Below, piece by piece: positions 46,178 through 54,112 of a stretch of 64,000 nt of DNA. The DNA lies in assembly GCA_021324415.1 (NCBI GenBank), contig JAJPJF010000419.1:19233-83232 (forward strand), in the 5' to 3' direction. The notes below the pieces were generated by a model, which saw only the letters and a list, made by a program, of their open reading frames with translations, did not search any database and was not told the DNA's origin. Position 1 is the first letter of the stretch, and every line of letters begins with the position of its first letter. Source of the stretch: Nostocales cyanobacterium Centralia_MAG_434. Its GTDB lineage: Bacteria > Cyanobacteriota > Cyanobacteriia > Cyanobacteriales > Nostocaceae. A program made the translations under genes and the position numbers.

Positions 46178-46333
46178 ATGGGAAAACATGTTTTGAATGT
46201 TAGGATTTCAGAGGATGAAAGAAAAATTTTAAACGACTATTGTGAAACAGTAGAGAGAACTCAGTCGGATATCATTCGTGAGTTTATTCGTTCATTGCAA
46301 AGAAAAATTAAGAAAAATCAAGATATTTCGTAA
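46178..46333 (+). CDS. ribbon-helix-helix (CopG/Arc-type) small protein
   Basis: This 51-residue protein has a first strand KHVLNVRIS, a helix EDERKILNDYCETVE and a second helix TQSDIIREFIRSLQRKIKK. This is the layout of a single RHH DNA-binding domain that dimerises. Such proteins are antitoxins or plasmid-type repressors. No toxin gene follows; the next gene is the LysM/LytM protein 100 bp downstream. A T-rich tract (TTTTTTG) follows the stop. Ribosome-binding site is weak. Confidence 0.72.
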   Translation: MGKHVLNVRISEDERKILNDYCETVERTQSDIIREFIRSLQRKIKKNQDIS

Positions 46334-46432
46334 TTTTTTGTAACACTCAATACGTTGAACATTCTCAAGTTCACCTCCTACTTCAAATTGCTGATCTAAA
46401 ATCTAAAGTTAAATCTCTCCTAAGTTGTATGC

Positions 46433-47308
46433 ATGACTTTTCGTAATCATGTAATCCTTTTGTGTGGCTTAGTCAGCATCTTTGAGCTAGCAGCTACACT
46501 TCCCAACTTGGCAACAGCACAGGATTCTGGGGTAAGTTGTCCAAATTCAGCCCTGAATAGCTTCCAACGTCATCAAGTTGCACCAGGTGAAACTCTCAAA
46601 AGCATAGCGCAAAGCTACAATCTTGACCCAGCAACTATTATTGCTATGAACCCAGCGTTGCAAACTGGTAATCTCGTTGTAGGTAGCAAACTACAAATTC
46701 CTCCCTACGATGGGATTGTGGTTGAAATACCTCGAGGTCAAACATTACGACAAGTAGCAACAAAATATAAAATCCGTCCGGATGTGCTGTTTGAGATTAA
46801 TGGCTGTCAGAAAAATCCCACCGTTGTTTTTGTTCCAAACAGAGATCGAGCGCTACGTCATCTTGCTAGTGAGTCTTCTCGCACTACCAATGCTCCTAAA
46901 TTAGCTGGATATCCACTGCCAGAAATAGCAAAAGAGGGGTTACCCTATGGTTGGCAGATCAATCCAAGCACTGGTCAAGTTTTTTTCCACAGTGGTGTCG
47001 AGTTATTAGCTGCAAAAGGAACCCCTGTGCAAGCGATTGGTTCAGGAGTCGTGGTTTTTGCTGGTGAGCAAGGAAGTTATGGCAAGTTAATCATTATTAA
47101 TCATAATGGAGGCTTACAAAGCCGCTATTCCCAACTTGACACTCTTAAAGTCTCTGTTGGTCAGCAAGTCAAAAAGGGAGACATCGTGGGAACTGTGGGT
47201 ACAACTGGAACTCCTACGTTGAATCAACCTTCACTCCATTTTGAAGTGCGTTCTAGCTCATCTCTGGGTTGGGTTGCTCAAGACCCAAATAGTTATCTGC
47301 AGCGATAA
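46433..47308 (+). CDS. LysM-LytM (M23-like) protein with degenerate metal site
   Basis: This 291-residue protein has a signal peptide of ~29 residues. LysM 1 is at ~47-91 (HQVAPGETLKSIAQSYNLDP) and a second, weaker LysM at ~96-140. The M23 domain is at ~165-290. The zinc/catalytic residues are mostly replaced: H186-SGV-E190 has Glu for Asp, YSQL has Gln234 where the family has YxHL, and S267-L-H269 replaces HxH. It is therefore likely not a peptidase. Non-catalytic LytM proteins such as EnvC and NlpD bind peptidoglycan and activate amidases, which fits. Exported to the cell wall. Confidence 0.85.
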   Translation: MTFRNHVILLCGLVSIFELAATLPNLATAQDSGVSCPNSALNSFQRHQVAPGETLKSIAQSYNLDPATIIAMNPALQTGNLVVGSKLQIPPYDGIVVEIPRGQTLRQVATKYKIRPDVLFEINGCQKNPTVVFVPNRDRALRHLASESSRTTNAPKLAGYPLPEIAKEGLPYGWQINPSTGQVFFHSGVELLAAKGTPVQAIGSGVVVFAGEQGSYGKLIIINHNGGLQSRYSQLDTLKVSVGQQVKKGDIVGTVGTTGTPTLNQPSLHFEVRSSSSLGWVAQDPNSYLQR

Positions 47309-48334
47309 TCAATTAAGTTCGCTAGATTTGACTATATTCATTCCAGCTGCAGCAAATCGCTCAAAGGCTGCATCGGCTGCTTCAGTGTAATCTACAATAC
47401 CTGGAACAACGACAGGGGAAGTGCAATCTTCTAATAGATAAATTTTTCTCGCTAAATTAGGGTCTATCTGCTGAATTTCTGTTAATAAGTCATCAATTGT
47501 CCAAGCAACGCAATGGCTTTTTGCTTGACCAGCAATGATTACAGTATCAAATTGCAATAACTGCTGAATCAATTGCGTATTTTTTGGAGAGATGGGGTGT
47601 TGATCCAGACTTTCTAAAACCTCTGGGCTGAGAACAGAATAATTTTCTGTTAAAGGATTGTCACCTTTAATCTCAAATTGTGTTTGGCTATTGCGAGCAA
47701 TGGAATGAAAAAATGCTGCTTCTTCTACAGCAGCAACTAAAGCATGACCAATGCCTCCTAACATGGAATGATAAGGCCAAATTGTTAGGGGATATTTGCC
47801 ATCTTCACTCAGCTTTTTAACATAGTAATAAGCATGTCTTTCTAGAAAGTCATAGTTATAGCCGAGGCCATCAGCAACGTTTGGGTTAACTTTCCAAATA
47901 CCTTGTTCAATATCTTTTGGAATTATACACGTAGCAGATGGAGTGGGGTGTTCGCCAGCAGCGTTAATCCAGAAGATAGGATGAAAAATTTGTATCGTCT
48001 TATGGGTATCCATTGTGGCTATTATTTTAGTAATAACCCCTAAGTGACGATAGATGAATTCGCATAAGCGAACATTATCATTTACTGCCCCATTCCCGCA
48101 TTTTCCACCCACAAATAGTTCAAATTCAGGAAGACAAAAGGTGTTTTGGACATCTATTAATAGCAAGCAAATACGGCTTTTATCTTCAAAAGCTGGTCTT
48201 AAACCATATTTTTTTGCCCACACCAAAGCTTCCTCCGCTCTTTGTTGGTATAGTACGCGCCAAAATTTACCAACTTGATGGAGATCAAAGTGAGAGGGGA
48301 TTGGCAGTTGGTTTATTGCTAGATTATTTATCAT
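47309..48334 (-). CDS. cysteine hydrolase (isochorismatase/nicotinamidase-like)
   Basis: 341 residues from the ATG at 48334, chosen because GGAAAG is five bases upstream; a frame from 48406 adds 24 residues of unlikely sequence. Core marks: catalytic Asp in CLLLIDVQNTF, the region TIWPYHSMLGG with an invariant-type Lys nearby, and nucleophile Cys in AKSHCVAWT. Relatives of this length are annotated as nicotinamidases, but the substrate is not clear. An N-terminal ~60-residue extension and a long insert (~170-250) go beyond the ~200-residue core. Confidence 0.82.
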   Translation of the reverse strand: MINNLAINQLPIPSHFDLHQVGKFWRVLYQQRAEEALVWAKKYGLRPAFEDKSRICLLLIDVQNTFCLPEFELFVGGKCGNGAVNDNVRLCEFIYRHLGVITKIIATMDTHKTIQIFHPIFWINAAGEHPTPSATCIIPKDIEQGIWKVNPNVADGLGYNYDFLERHAYYYVKKLSEDGKYPLTIWPYHSMLGGIGHALVAAVEEAAFFHSIARNSQTQFEIKGDNPLTENYSVLSPEVLESLDQHPISPKNTQLIQQLLQFDTVIIAGQAKSHCVAWTIDDLLTEIQQIDPNLARKIYLLEDCTSPVVVPGIVDYTEAADAAFERFAAAGMNIVKSSELN

Positions 48335-48531
48335 ACATGCTTTCCAACCTCCTTTGCTGAGGTCGGAGACTCCCAGATAGTGCTTTTGACGCCTCACATT
48401 AGACAACCTACTATCTTAAGTTCAGATGGCTTATCAAGTAGAGGTTATCTATTTGGCATCTTAAGACACTATCGCAATTTAGGAAGCTTACAAGTCTGCC
48501 AGTTATCAGAATTTTGAATAAAAATCCAAAA

Positions 48532-48726
48532 TCAATCAGCTTGTTCTTCTTGAGAGGTAACAGCTAGCCGTCGGAGTTGTAATTTTTGTAGCTGCTCTAA
48601 GAGGGATTCAACTTCTGCTTGCAGGTTCATCAGCTTAGCTTGCTGATCGGCTTGATAGCAAGATGTAGTTAACTGGTTTACTTGAGAGGTATTGGAACTT
48701 TGATTAGAAAGAGTAGATGTAGACAT
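48532..48726 (-). CDS. small coiled-coil protein
   Basis: This 64-residue protein has a Ser/Thr/Asn/Gln-rich first half and a heptad-like second half (LMNLQAEVESLLEQLQKLQLRRLAV). Standing alone 205 bp upstream of and divergent to thrC, with an ATG at 48726. Unrecognised, but the regular heptad pattern and neutral codon use argue that it is real. Confidence 0.55.
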   Translation of the reverse strand: MSTSTLSNQSSNTSQVNQLTTSCYQADQQAKLMNLQAEVESLLEQLQKLQLRRLAVTSQEEQAD

Positions 48727-48932
48727 TGCTAACTAAATCCAGAACTCAACTCACACCTTTGAGATATTATAATAAGGTTATTTTAGGATTAATTAAAATA
48801 TTGTATATTTTTCATGAATTACCGTCATCGAACCAAGTTTTGTAGTACATGACTGTAAAAGGAAAGGTTTTGTTTCGCATGAAACATAAGTGCCATACTA
48901 CATAATAAAAAAATTTAGAGCTTTTAAACACC

Positions 48933-50024
48933 GTGACCTTGAGCCTGTCTGTAGCTAAATCTCATCGCCAACCTTGGCCTGGACTAATAGAGCAATATCG
49001 CGAATATTTGCCTGTTAATGAAAAAACGCCAGTTGTAACTCTACTAGAAGGTAACACACCACTGCTTCCAGCCCCTTCAATTGCAGAGCGAATTGGCAGA
49101 CAAGTACGTGTCTTTGTTAAATACGACGGTCTTAATCCTACTGGTAGCTTCAAAGACCGGGGAATGACAATGGCAATTTCTAAGGCAAAGGAAGCAGGAG
49201 CAAAGGCAGTCATTTGTGCCAGTACGGGCAATACTTCGGCAGCTGCGGCAGCATACGCTAAGCGCGGAGGAATGCGTGCCTTTGTTGTGATTCCCGATGG
49301 CTATGTGGCGCTGGGCAAGTTAGCGCAGGCGTTATTATACGGAGCAGAAGTGCTTGCTGTTAAGGGTAATTTTGACCAAGCACTGGAAATTGTGCGAGAG
49401 ATGGCGCAAAGCTATCCAGTGACTCTAGTAAATTCAGTGAATCCCTACCGTCTGGAAGGACAAAAAACAGCAGCGTTTGAAATTGTTGATGTTTTGGGTA
49501 ATGCCCCTGATTGGTTATGTATTCCTGTAGGAAATGCAGGAAATATTACTGCATATTGGATGGGATTTTGTCAATATCATCAGATCGGAAAGTGCGATCG
49601 CTTACCTAAAATGATGGGATTCCAAGCAGCAGGTGCAGCCCCTCTGGTGACAGGTCAGCCAGTAACCCATCCTGAAACACTCGCCACAGCAATTCGCATT
49701 GGCAACCCTGCAAGTTGGCAACAAGCGATCGCCGTTCAATCAGCAAGTATGGGCAGTTTCCATGCCGTCACTGATGAACAAATTCTCGATGCTTACCGAC
49801 TTTTAGCATCAGAAGAAGGCATTTTTTGTGAACCAGCTAGCGCTGCTTCCGTAGCAGGTATGTTACAAGTCAAAGACCAAATTCCGACAGGCGCAACAGT
49901 GGTTTGTGTCCTCACTGGCAACGGTCTAAAAGATCCAGACACAGCCATCAAACACAATCACAGTCAATTCAAACAAGGAATTGAACCCCAACTCCTAGAA
50001 GTCGCCAAGGCAATGGGGTTTTAG
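48933..50024 (+). CDS. thrC: threonine synthase
   Basis: 363 residues starting at GTG 48933. PLP-binding Lys74 is in [11 protein letters not shown]. The phosphate-binding loop and PLP contacts are in [14 protein letters not shown] and VGNAGNIT, and the end contains [13 protein letters not shown]. It converts O-phosphohomoserine to threonine. It is of the short bacterial class without the plant-type N-terminal SAM-binding region. Short tandem repeats follow the stop. Confidence 0.95.
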   Translation: MTLSLSVAKSHRQPWPGLIEQYREYLPVNEKTPVVTLLEGNTPLLPAPSIAERIGRQVRVFVKYDGLNPTGSFKDRGMTMAISKAKEAGAKAVICASTGNTSAAAAAYAKRGGMRAFVVIPDGYVALGKLAQALLYGAEVLAVKGNFDQALEIVREMAQSYPVTLVNSVNPYRLEGQKTAAFEIVDVLGNAPDWLCIPVGNAGNITAYWMGFCQYHQIGKCDRLPKMMGFQAAGAAPLVTGQPVTHPETLATAIRIGNPASWQQAIAVQSASMGSFHAVTDEQILDAYRLLASEEGIFCEPASAASVAGMLQVKDQIPTGATVVCVLTGNGLKDPDTAIKHNHSQFKQGIEPQLLEVAKAMGF

Positions 50025-50093
50025 GGAGTTAGGAATAGGGAGTGGGGAGTAGGGAGTAGAGGATAGGGCATAGGACATTACAGAGTATCCTCC

Positions 50094-50579
50094 TCAGCCC
50101 CCTTGTCCCCCTTGTCCTCCTTGTCCCCCTTGTCCCCTTACACCCCCACTCTCCTTCTTCGTTAACCCATCAATCGCGTCACCCAAGGCAGTTGTGAGAC
50201 TTTTGCGGGTTTGGGCGTGGTTGTCTTGCTCAGTTTTTAAGAGCGATAGCAGGCGATCGCGTTCTTTCATGACTGTAATGAGTTTAGCCTTCAATTCTTC
50301 TACAGAATTTAGGAGTGAGACTTCTTGCTCAATAGCTGTGGTCTCATGGATATCTACGCCCTCAATTCCTTGAAGTTTTTGAATTTCTGCTTTTAACAAC
50401 GCGATTTCCTGTTTAGACATCTGAGCATCTGTACGGCGTTGTTCTGCTTCAGTATTGTATAGTTTTTGCCATTTTTCAGCACTTTTCCATCCTAAATGCC
50501 GTTCTTCTAGTAGTTCAGCGACCTGCTGTTTAAGTGCCTGAATTTCTGCTAGCCACTGTTGTGTTAAGTCTTGACCCAT
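50094..50579 (-). CDS. coiled-coil protein with repeat-derived Gly-Gln tail
   Basis: This 161-residue protein is predicted almost wholly coiled coil (QALKQQVAELLEERHLGWKSAEKWQKLY, EEVSLLNSVEELKAKL). The last ~13 residues (GQGGQGGQGGQGG) are encoded by the genome's 9-nt (CCCTTGTCC) repeat, which has extended the frame into intergenic DNA. The native stop was presumably near residue 145. Function unknown; similar proteins in filamentous cyanobacteria are uncharacterised. Confidence 0.7.
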   Translation of the reverse strand: MGQDLTQQWLAEIQALKQQVAELLEERHLGWKSAEKWQKLYNTEAEQRRTDAQMSKQEIALLKAEIQKLQGIEGVDIHETTAIEQEVSLLNSVEELKAKLITVMKERDRLLSLLKTEQDNHAQTRKSLTTALGDAIDGLTKKESGGVRGQGGQGGQGGQGG

Positions 50580-50758
50580 AAGAGAAAATGAATGACAAAA
50601 AGCGAGAAACCAGTCACTAAAAACTGATTTTGACTTCTGACTATTATTCGTAACTTTCGTAAATATTGTTACATATATCTAAGTAAATAATTGAAAATTT
50701 TGAACTTAGAAGTAGAATAATGAGCGATTCAACACAACAATAGAAAGCGATTACACCA

Positions 50759-51265
50759 ATGTCTGAGCCTCGTCTTCAGTTCTCTTCTATTGAACCGGAT
50801 GCAAAAGTATCTACTATGAAGCGGCTACGTCAGATTAGCCGCCTGCTGGACAAAGTCGTGACTGTGCCTGGATTAAATCTTAACATTGGTGTAGATCCCA
50901 TCATCGGGCTTATACCTGTTGGTGGTGATTTTTTAGGAGTTCTGCTTTCTGCTTACATTGTCCTAGAAGCTGCGCGGATGGGTGTATCAGCACCTACTTT
51001 AAGCAGAATGGCGATTAATATCATTGTGGATGGTTTAGTAGGATCAGTACCATTTTTCGGAGACTTATTTGATTTTGCTTGGACAGCGAACGAGTACAAT
51101 ATCAAACTCATAGAAGAACATCTCACATCTCCTCACCGCAGGAAGAAAGCAGACGGTTGGTTTATCTTGATGCTTCTGGCTGGATTGTTGATTTTTGCGA
51201 TTGGATTAGTAGCTTTAACTGTTATAGTTATTAGACTTCTGATAGGAGCTTTGACTGGCGGTTGA
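50759..51265 (+). CDS. DUF4112 family membrane protein
   Basis: 168 residues. Signature GLNLNIGVDPIIGLIPVGGDFLGVLLSAYIVLEAARMG and NIIVDGLVGSVPFFGDLFDFAWTANEYN define DUF4112. A C-terminal membrane helix is at ~138-162, and the middle has weak hydrophobic hairpins. Function unknown. 19-bp gap to the hydrolase, so likely one transcript. Confidence 0.87.
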   Translation: MSEPRLQFSSIEPDAKVSTMKRLRQISRLLDKVVTVPGLNLNIGVDPIIGLIPVGGDFLGVLLSAYIVLEAARMGVSAPTLSRMAINIIVDGLVGSVPFFGDLFDFAWTANEYNIKLIEEHLTSPHRRKKADGWFILMLLAGLLIFAIGLVALTVIVIRLLIGALTGG

Positions 51266-51284
51266 ACAGTTACTGAACAAGGTA

Positions 51285-52223
51285 ATGAAAGATTGGTGGC
51301 AGACTTCTTTTCCTAAAGGACGGCAAAATTTAATAATTACTGATGCAAGTGGCTACCCTGTACAAATTGCGTATGGGGAAAAAGGTACAGGTCAACCATT
51401 GTTTTTACTTCATGGTGTTGGTAACTGGAGCTACAATTGGCGTCACAGTATTCAGCCTTTATCTAAATATTTTCGAGTCATTTGTTTTGATGCTAAAGGT
51501 TATGGCTTTTCAGAAAAACCTTGGTCGCGTAGAGAACAAACTGGACATCAAATCATTGAATCAGAGCGAATTATTCGAGCATTATGTGATCAACCTGCTG
51601 TAGTTGTAGCAGAATCTTTAGGGGGACTGACTGCTCTTGCTCTTGCTCAAGAATATCCTGATTTGATATCACGCTTAGTGGTACTCAATGTTCCAATTTT
51701 TCCTCAACGTCTTCCTCATTGGGGAATGTGGTTACTCTCTCAAATACCATTAGAAATTGTGCAAACAATTGACTCTTTGCGTCTGGCGCACTTGTTAGCA
51801 CCACAGCTTAGAGAAATTATGGCAATAGAAAGGCGTCAAGTACTATTTGATCCCTCAATGTTGACACATGAAGATGTCTATTGGATAACTTACCCATTTA
51901 CTGAGTTTCCTGGCACTATCGTCAAAGTTGCTGAAGAGTTACAAATAGCAGCACGAGAAATTGAGCATTTGCAAGTCAATAAACAGAATATGCTCAGTAA
52001 AATTCAAAATAACCTTCATACTATTCAGTGTCCCACATTAATACTATGGGGCGAACATGATAGCTGGTTCCCTGCTAGTGATGGAGAAAAATTGTGCCAA
52101 CTTCTCCCTAATGGTAGGTTACAGATTTTACCTAATTGTCATCATGATGCTTCATTTGGCGCTTGTGAGGCAGTTAACACAGCGATTGTAGAATTTTTGC
52201 GAGACACAGGTATTTATAAATAA
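51285..52223 (+). CDS. alpha/beta hydrolase
   Basis: This 312-residue alpha/beta-hydrolase has an oxyanion loop LLHGVGNWSYNWR, the nucleophile elbow VAESLGG (Ser), Asp in LWGEHDSWFP and His in NCHHDASFG. Cap region at ~140-215. Such folds cover esterases, epoxide hydrolases and chlorophyllase-like enzymes; substrate unknown. 19-bp gap from DUF4112. Its last codons run into the start of the duplicated non-coding element (identical ATAAATAAA in both copies). Confidence 0.88.
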   Translation: MKDWWQTSFPKGRQNLIITDASGYPVQIAYGEKGTGQPLFLLHGVGNWSYNWRHSIQPLSKYFRVICFDAKGYGFSEKPWSRREQTGHQIIESERIIRALCDQPAVVVAESLGGLTALALAQEYPDLISRLVVLNVPIFPQRLPHWGMWLLSQIPLEIVQTIDSLRLAHLLAPQLREIMAIERRQVLFDPSMLTHEDVYWITYPFTEFPGTIVKVAEELQIAAREIEHLQVNKQNMLSKIQNNLHTIQCPTLILWGEHDSWFPASDGEKLCQLLPNGRLQILPNCHHDASFGACEAVNTAIVEFLRDTGIYK

Positions 52224-52225
52224 AA

Positions 52226-52523
52226 GAGTGGGAGGAGGCATACCATTCGCCTTTCAAACTCCCACTCTGCCATTTACCACTGTGTCGATCAGGAATATGT
52301 CCAATTATGTCCAGACACAACCCATTACTTAGGGGGCTAATGTATAGGTTCAACGACAGTGTCTGTACTCACTGAATATTCCTAGTGCGGCAAATGACAA
52401 ACTTAATTATTCATTGGTTGGTTGTAGATATTGCCTGAAATCACTCTTTCATGAGCTTTTCTTAGTGACATTCATAATATAACTGAGTGAATCGAAGTAT
52501 AGTTGCCATATTGGCACGTTTTT
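52226..52523 (+). ncRNA. duplicated structured element, copy 1 (candidate ncRNA)
   Basis: The 298-nt element has these parts in order. Hairpin A is GAGTGGGAG/CTCCCACTC with inner stem AGGC/GCCT (52226-52267). A long-range stem CATTT../AAATG (52271/52396) closes the core. Inside it are AGGAATAT/ATATTCCT and CAGACAC/GTGTCTG. A small hairpin CATTA-CTTAGGGGGC-TAATG sits at the centre. The unit ends with TGCCA-TAT-TGGCA and CGTTTTT, terminator-like. No reading frame. Copy 2 repeats the order. It is not a family I recognise. Confidence 0.5.
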
Positions 52524-52590
52524 AATTGATTAAAGGGATTTTCCTTAGATTTTTCGTCGAGTTTTAAAAATGCCTGAATACATAAATAAA

Positions 52591-52967
52591 GAGTGGGAGC
52601 AAGCATATCAATCGCTTTATCGCTCCCACCCACACATTTGCCGCTGAAGAGTCAGGAATGTGTACAGACATTGCCCGTTATTTAGGGGGCTAACGTGTAG
52701 GTGAACGACAACACCTGTACAGATTTTCTATTCCTGGCGCAGCAAATGCAAACTAAATTATTTATTTTTATTGCTTTAGAGAAATAGATGGTATATAATG
52801 CAGTAAATATACTTTATCTATTTGTCCAAGATTTGTTTTTTAGAAAGTGGATCACAAGAGGAATCTATGATTGTGATCCAGCTATCATGAAAACACCCTT
52901 GAAGTCGTTTACCTTCTATAAAGTAACTGGGAAACTAGGAGCTTGGTTGCCACATTGGCATGTTTTT
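52591..52967 (+). ncRNA. duplicated structured element, copy 2 (candidate ncRNA)
   Basis: The 377-nt element has the same order as copy 1, with compensatory base changes. Hairpin A has AAGC/GCTT in place of AGGC/GCCT, and the central hairpin is CGTTA-TTTAGGGGGC-TAACG in place of CATTA/TAATG. CAGGAAT/ATTCCTG and TGTACAG/CTGTACA form the inner stems. It ends TGCCA-CAT-TGGCA and TGTTTTT. It is longer by an ~80-nt insertion that carries its own perfect 10-bp hairpin TGGATCACAA/TTGTGATCCA (52848-52880). Confidence 0.5.
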
Positions 52968-52993
52968 GAATGGTTAGAGAACCCATTCAAAAT

Positions 52994-54010
52994 CTAATTC
53001 GTTGCTGCTACTACTATTTTGGAAAGATTGGACATGAGTTTCTCTCGTTCTTCTAGAGGAGCCTTTGAGTCAGCTATGAATACAGCCATTACAACATGCT
53101 CTCCATGAGACGAACTAGCAATTCCAACATCATTTGTGGCCGTACCTATCCCAAGAACATCATCACCCGTACCAGTCTTGTGAGCAATTGACCAATCCTG
53201 GGGTAACCCGGCTTTTAACCGCTTCTGTCCCGTTGGAGAATCGGTCATAATTTTTAGTAAGAAGGCAGTAGAGTTCTTGGACAATAACTGATTTGATTGC
53301 AGCTTTGCCAAAAGGTTAACCATAGCCTCAGGAGTAGCAGTATCTCGTGGATCGGTGAAATACTTTTCTAAAGAAGCTTTCTTACGTTGATCAGGAACCT
53401 TCTGCACAGCTTGGGAGAATTTTTGTTCGTCAGCAAATTCTGTTTGAAACTTCAGTCCCACAATCTCCGGCTGCAACTGCTGCTCTAATCGATCCACGCG
53501 AACGTCACGAATTTTTAATCTATCTAACGTAGCTTTAACTTGCTTCGGTCCACCAATCAATCTCACCAATGCGTCATTTGCAGTATTATCACTCACTTCA
53601 ATAGAGCGTTCGAGAAGGTCTCGAACCGTAAACCGTGCGTTGTTGCCTTTAAATTCTTTGGCGATGGGACTCCATCCAGGAGCAAGTTCCTGACGAGTAA
53701 TGGTGACTGATTGATCGAGTGAAAGCTTACCATCGTCCACTTTTTTTAAAACGGCGATCGCACCGGGCAACTTAAATACACTCTGCATGGGAAAGCGCTG
53801 TTTGCCATTGAGAAACCAGCTTTTACCATTATTAAGATTTAAAACCCCGATACCAACCTTGCCGTGGACTGCTGAAATGTCAAGATCATTCAACCGCTTT
53901 TGAAGTAGTGTCGTGTTGGTCTGTGCTTGGGTGATTGGAAGCCACACAAACGTCAGTAAAGTCACCACTCCAAACGAAAGCCAAAAACGACGCACAAAGA
54001 CTGAAAACAT
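52994..54010 (-). CDS. class A beta-lactamase
   Basis: This 338-residue protein has a signal peptide ending ~ITQAQ30. Active-site S77-x-x-K80 (QSVFK), S138-D-N140 and KTG in IAHKTGTG are all present. The omega-loop Glu is in DRLEQQLQ, about residue 174, and a ~40-residue insertion separates it from DPRDTATPEAM. The insertion makes it longer than TEM-like enzymes (~290). It is a serine hydrolase of cephalosporins or penicillins in the periplasm; substrate range is unknown. Cyanobacteria often carry chromosomal class A enzymes, so recent transfer need not be assumed. It ends near the repeat unit at 52967. Confidence 0.93.
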   Translation of the reverse strand: MFSVFVRRFWLSFGVVTLLTFVWLPITQAQTNTTLLQKRLNDLDISAVHGKVGIGVLNLNNGKSWFLNGKQRFPMQSVFKLPGAIAVLKKVDDGKLSLDQSVTITRQELAPGWSPIAKEFKGNNARFTVRDLLERSIEVSDNTANDALVRLIGGPKQVKATLDRLKIRDVRVDRLEQQLQPEIVGLKFQTEFADEQKFSQAVQKVPDQRKKASLEKYFTDPRDTATPEAMVNLLAKLQSNQLLSKNSTAFLLKIMTDSPTGQKRLKAGLPQDWSIAHKTGTGDDVLGIGTATNDVGIASSSHGEHVVMAVFIADSKAPLEEREKLMSNLSKIVVAATN

Positions 54011-54112
54011 CTATTTTGCATTTCCTAGATTACAAGAGCCAAAGAAAAAGCCCCCCATACTGAGAGGCTCGACTCAATTTAGCACAGACAATTTGTTAAA
54101 CTTACAGGAATA

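Noticed and set aside
46433..47308. active M23 endopeptidase
   Set aside because: Three of the residues needed for metal binding or catalysis are replaced.
52788..52997. 69-codon frame in copy 2 of the duplicated element
   Set aside because: Its 3' half lies in the conserved terminator-like part of the unit, copy 1 has no counterpart frame, and the composition is not convincing.
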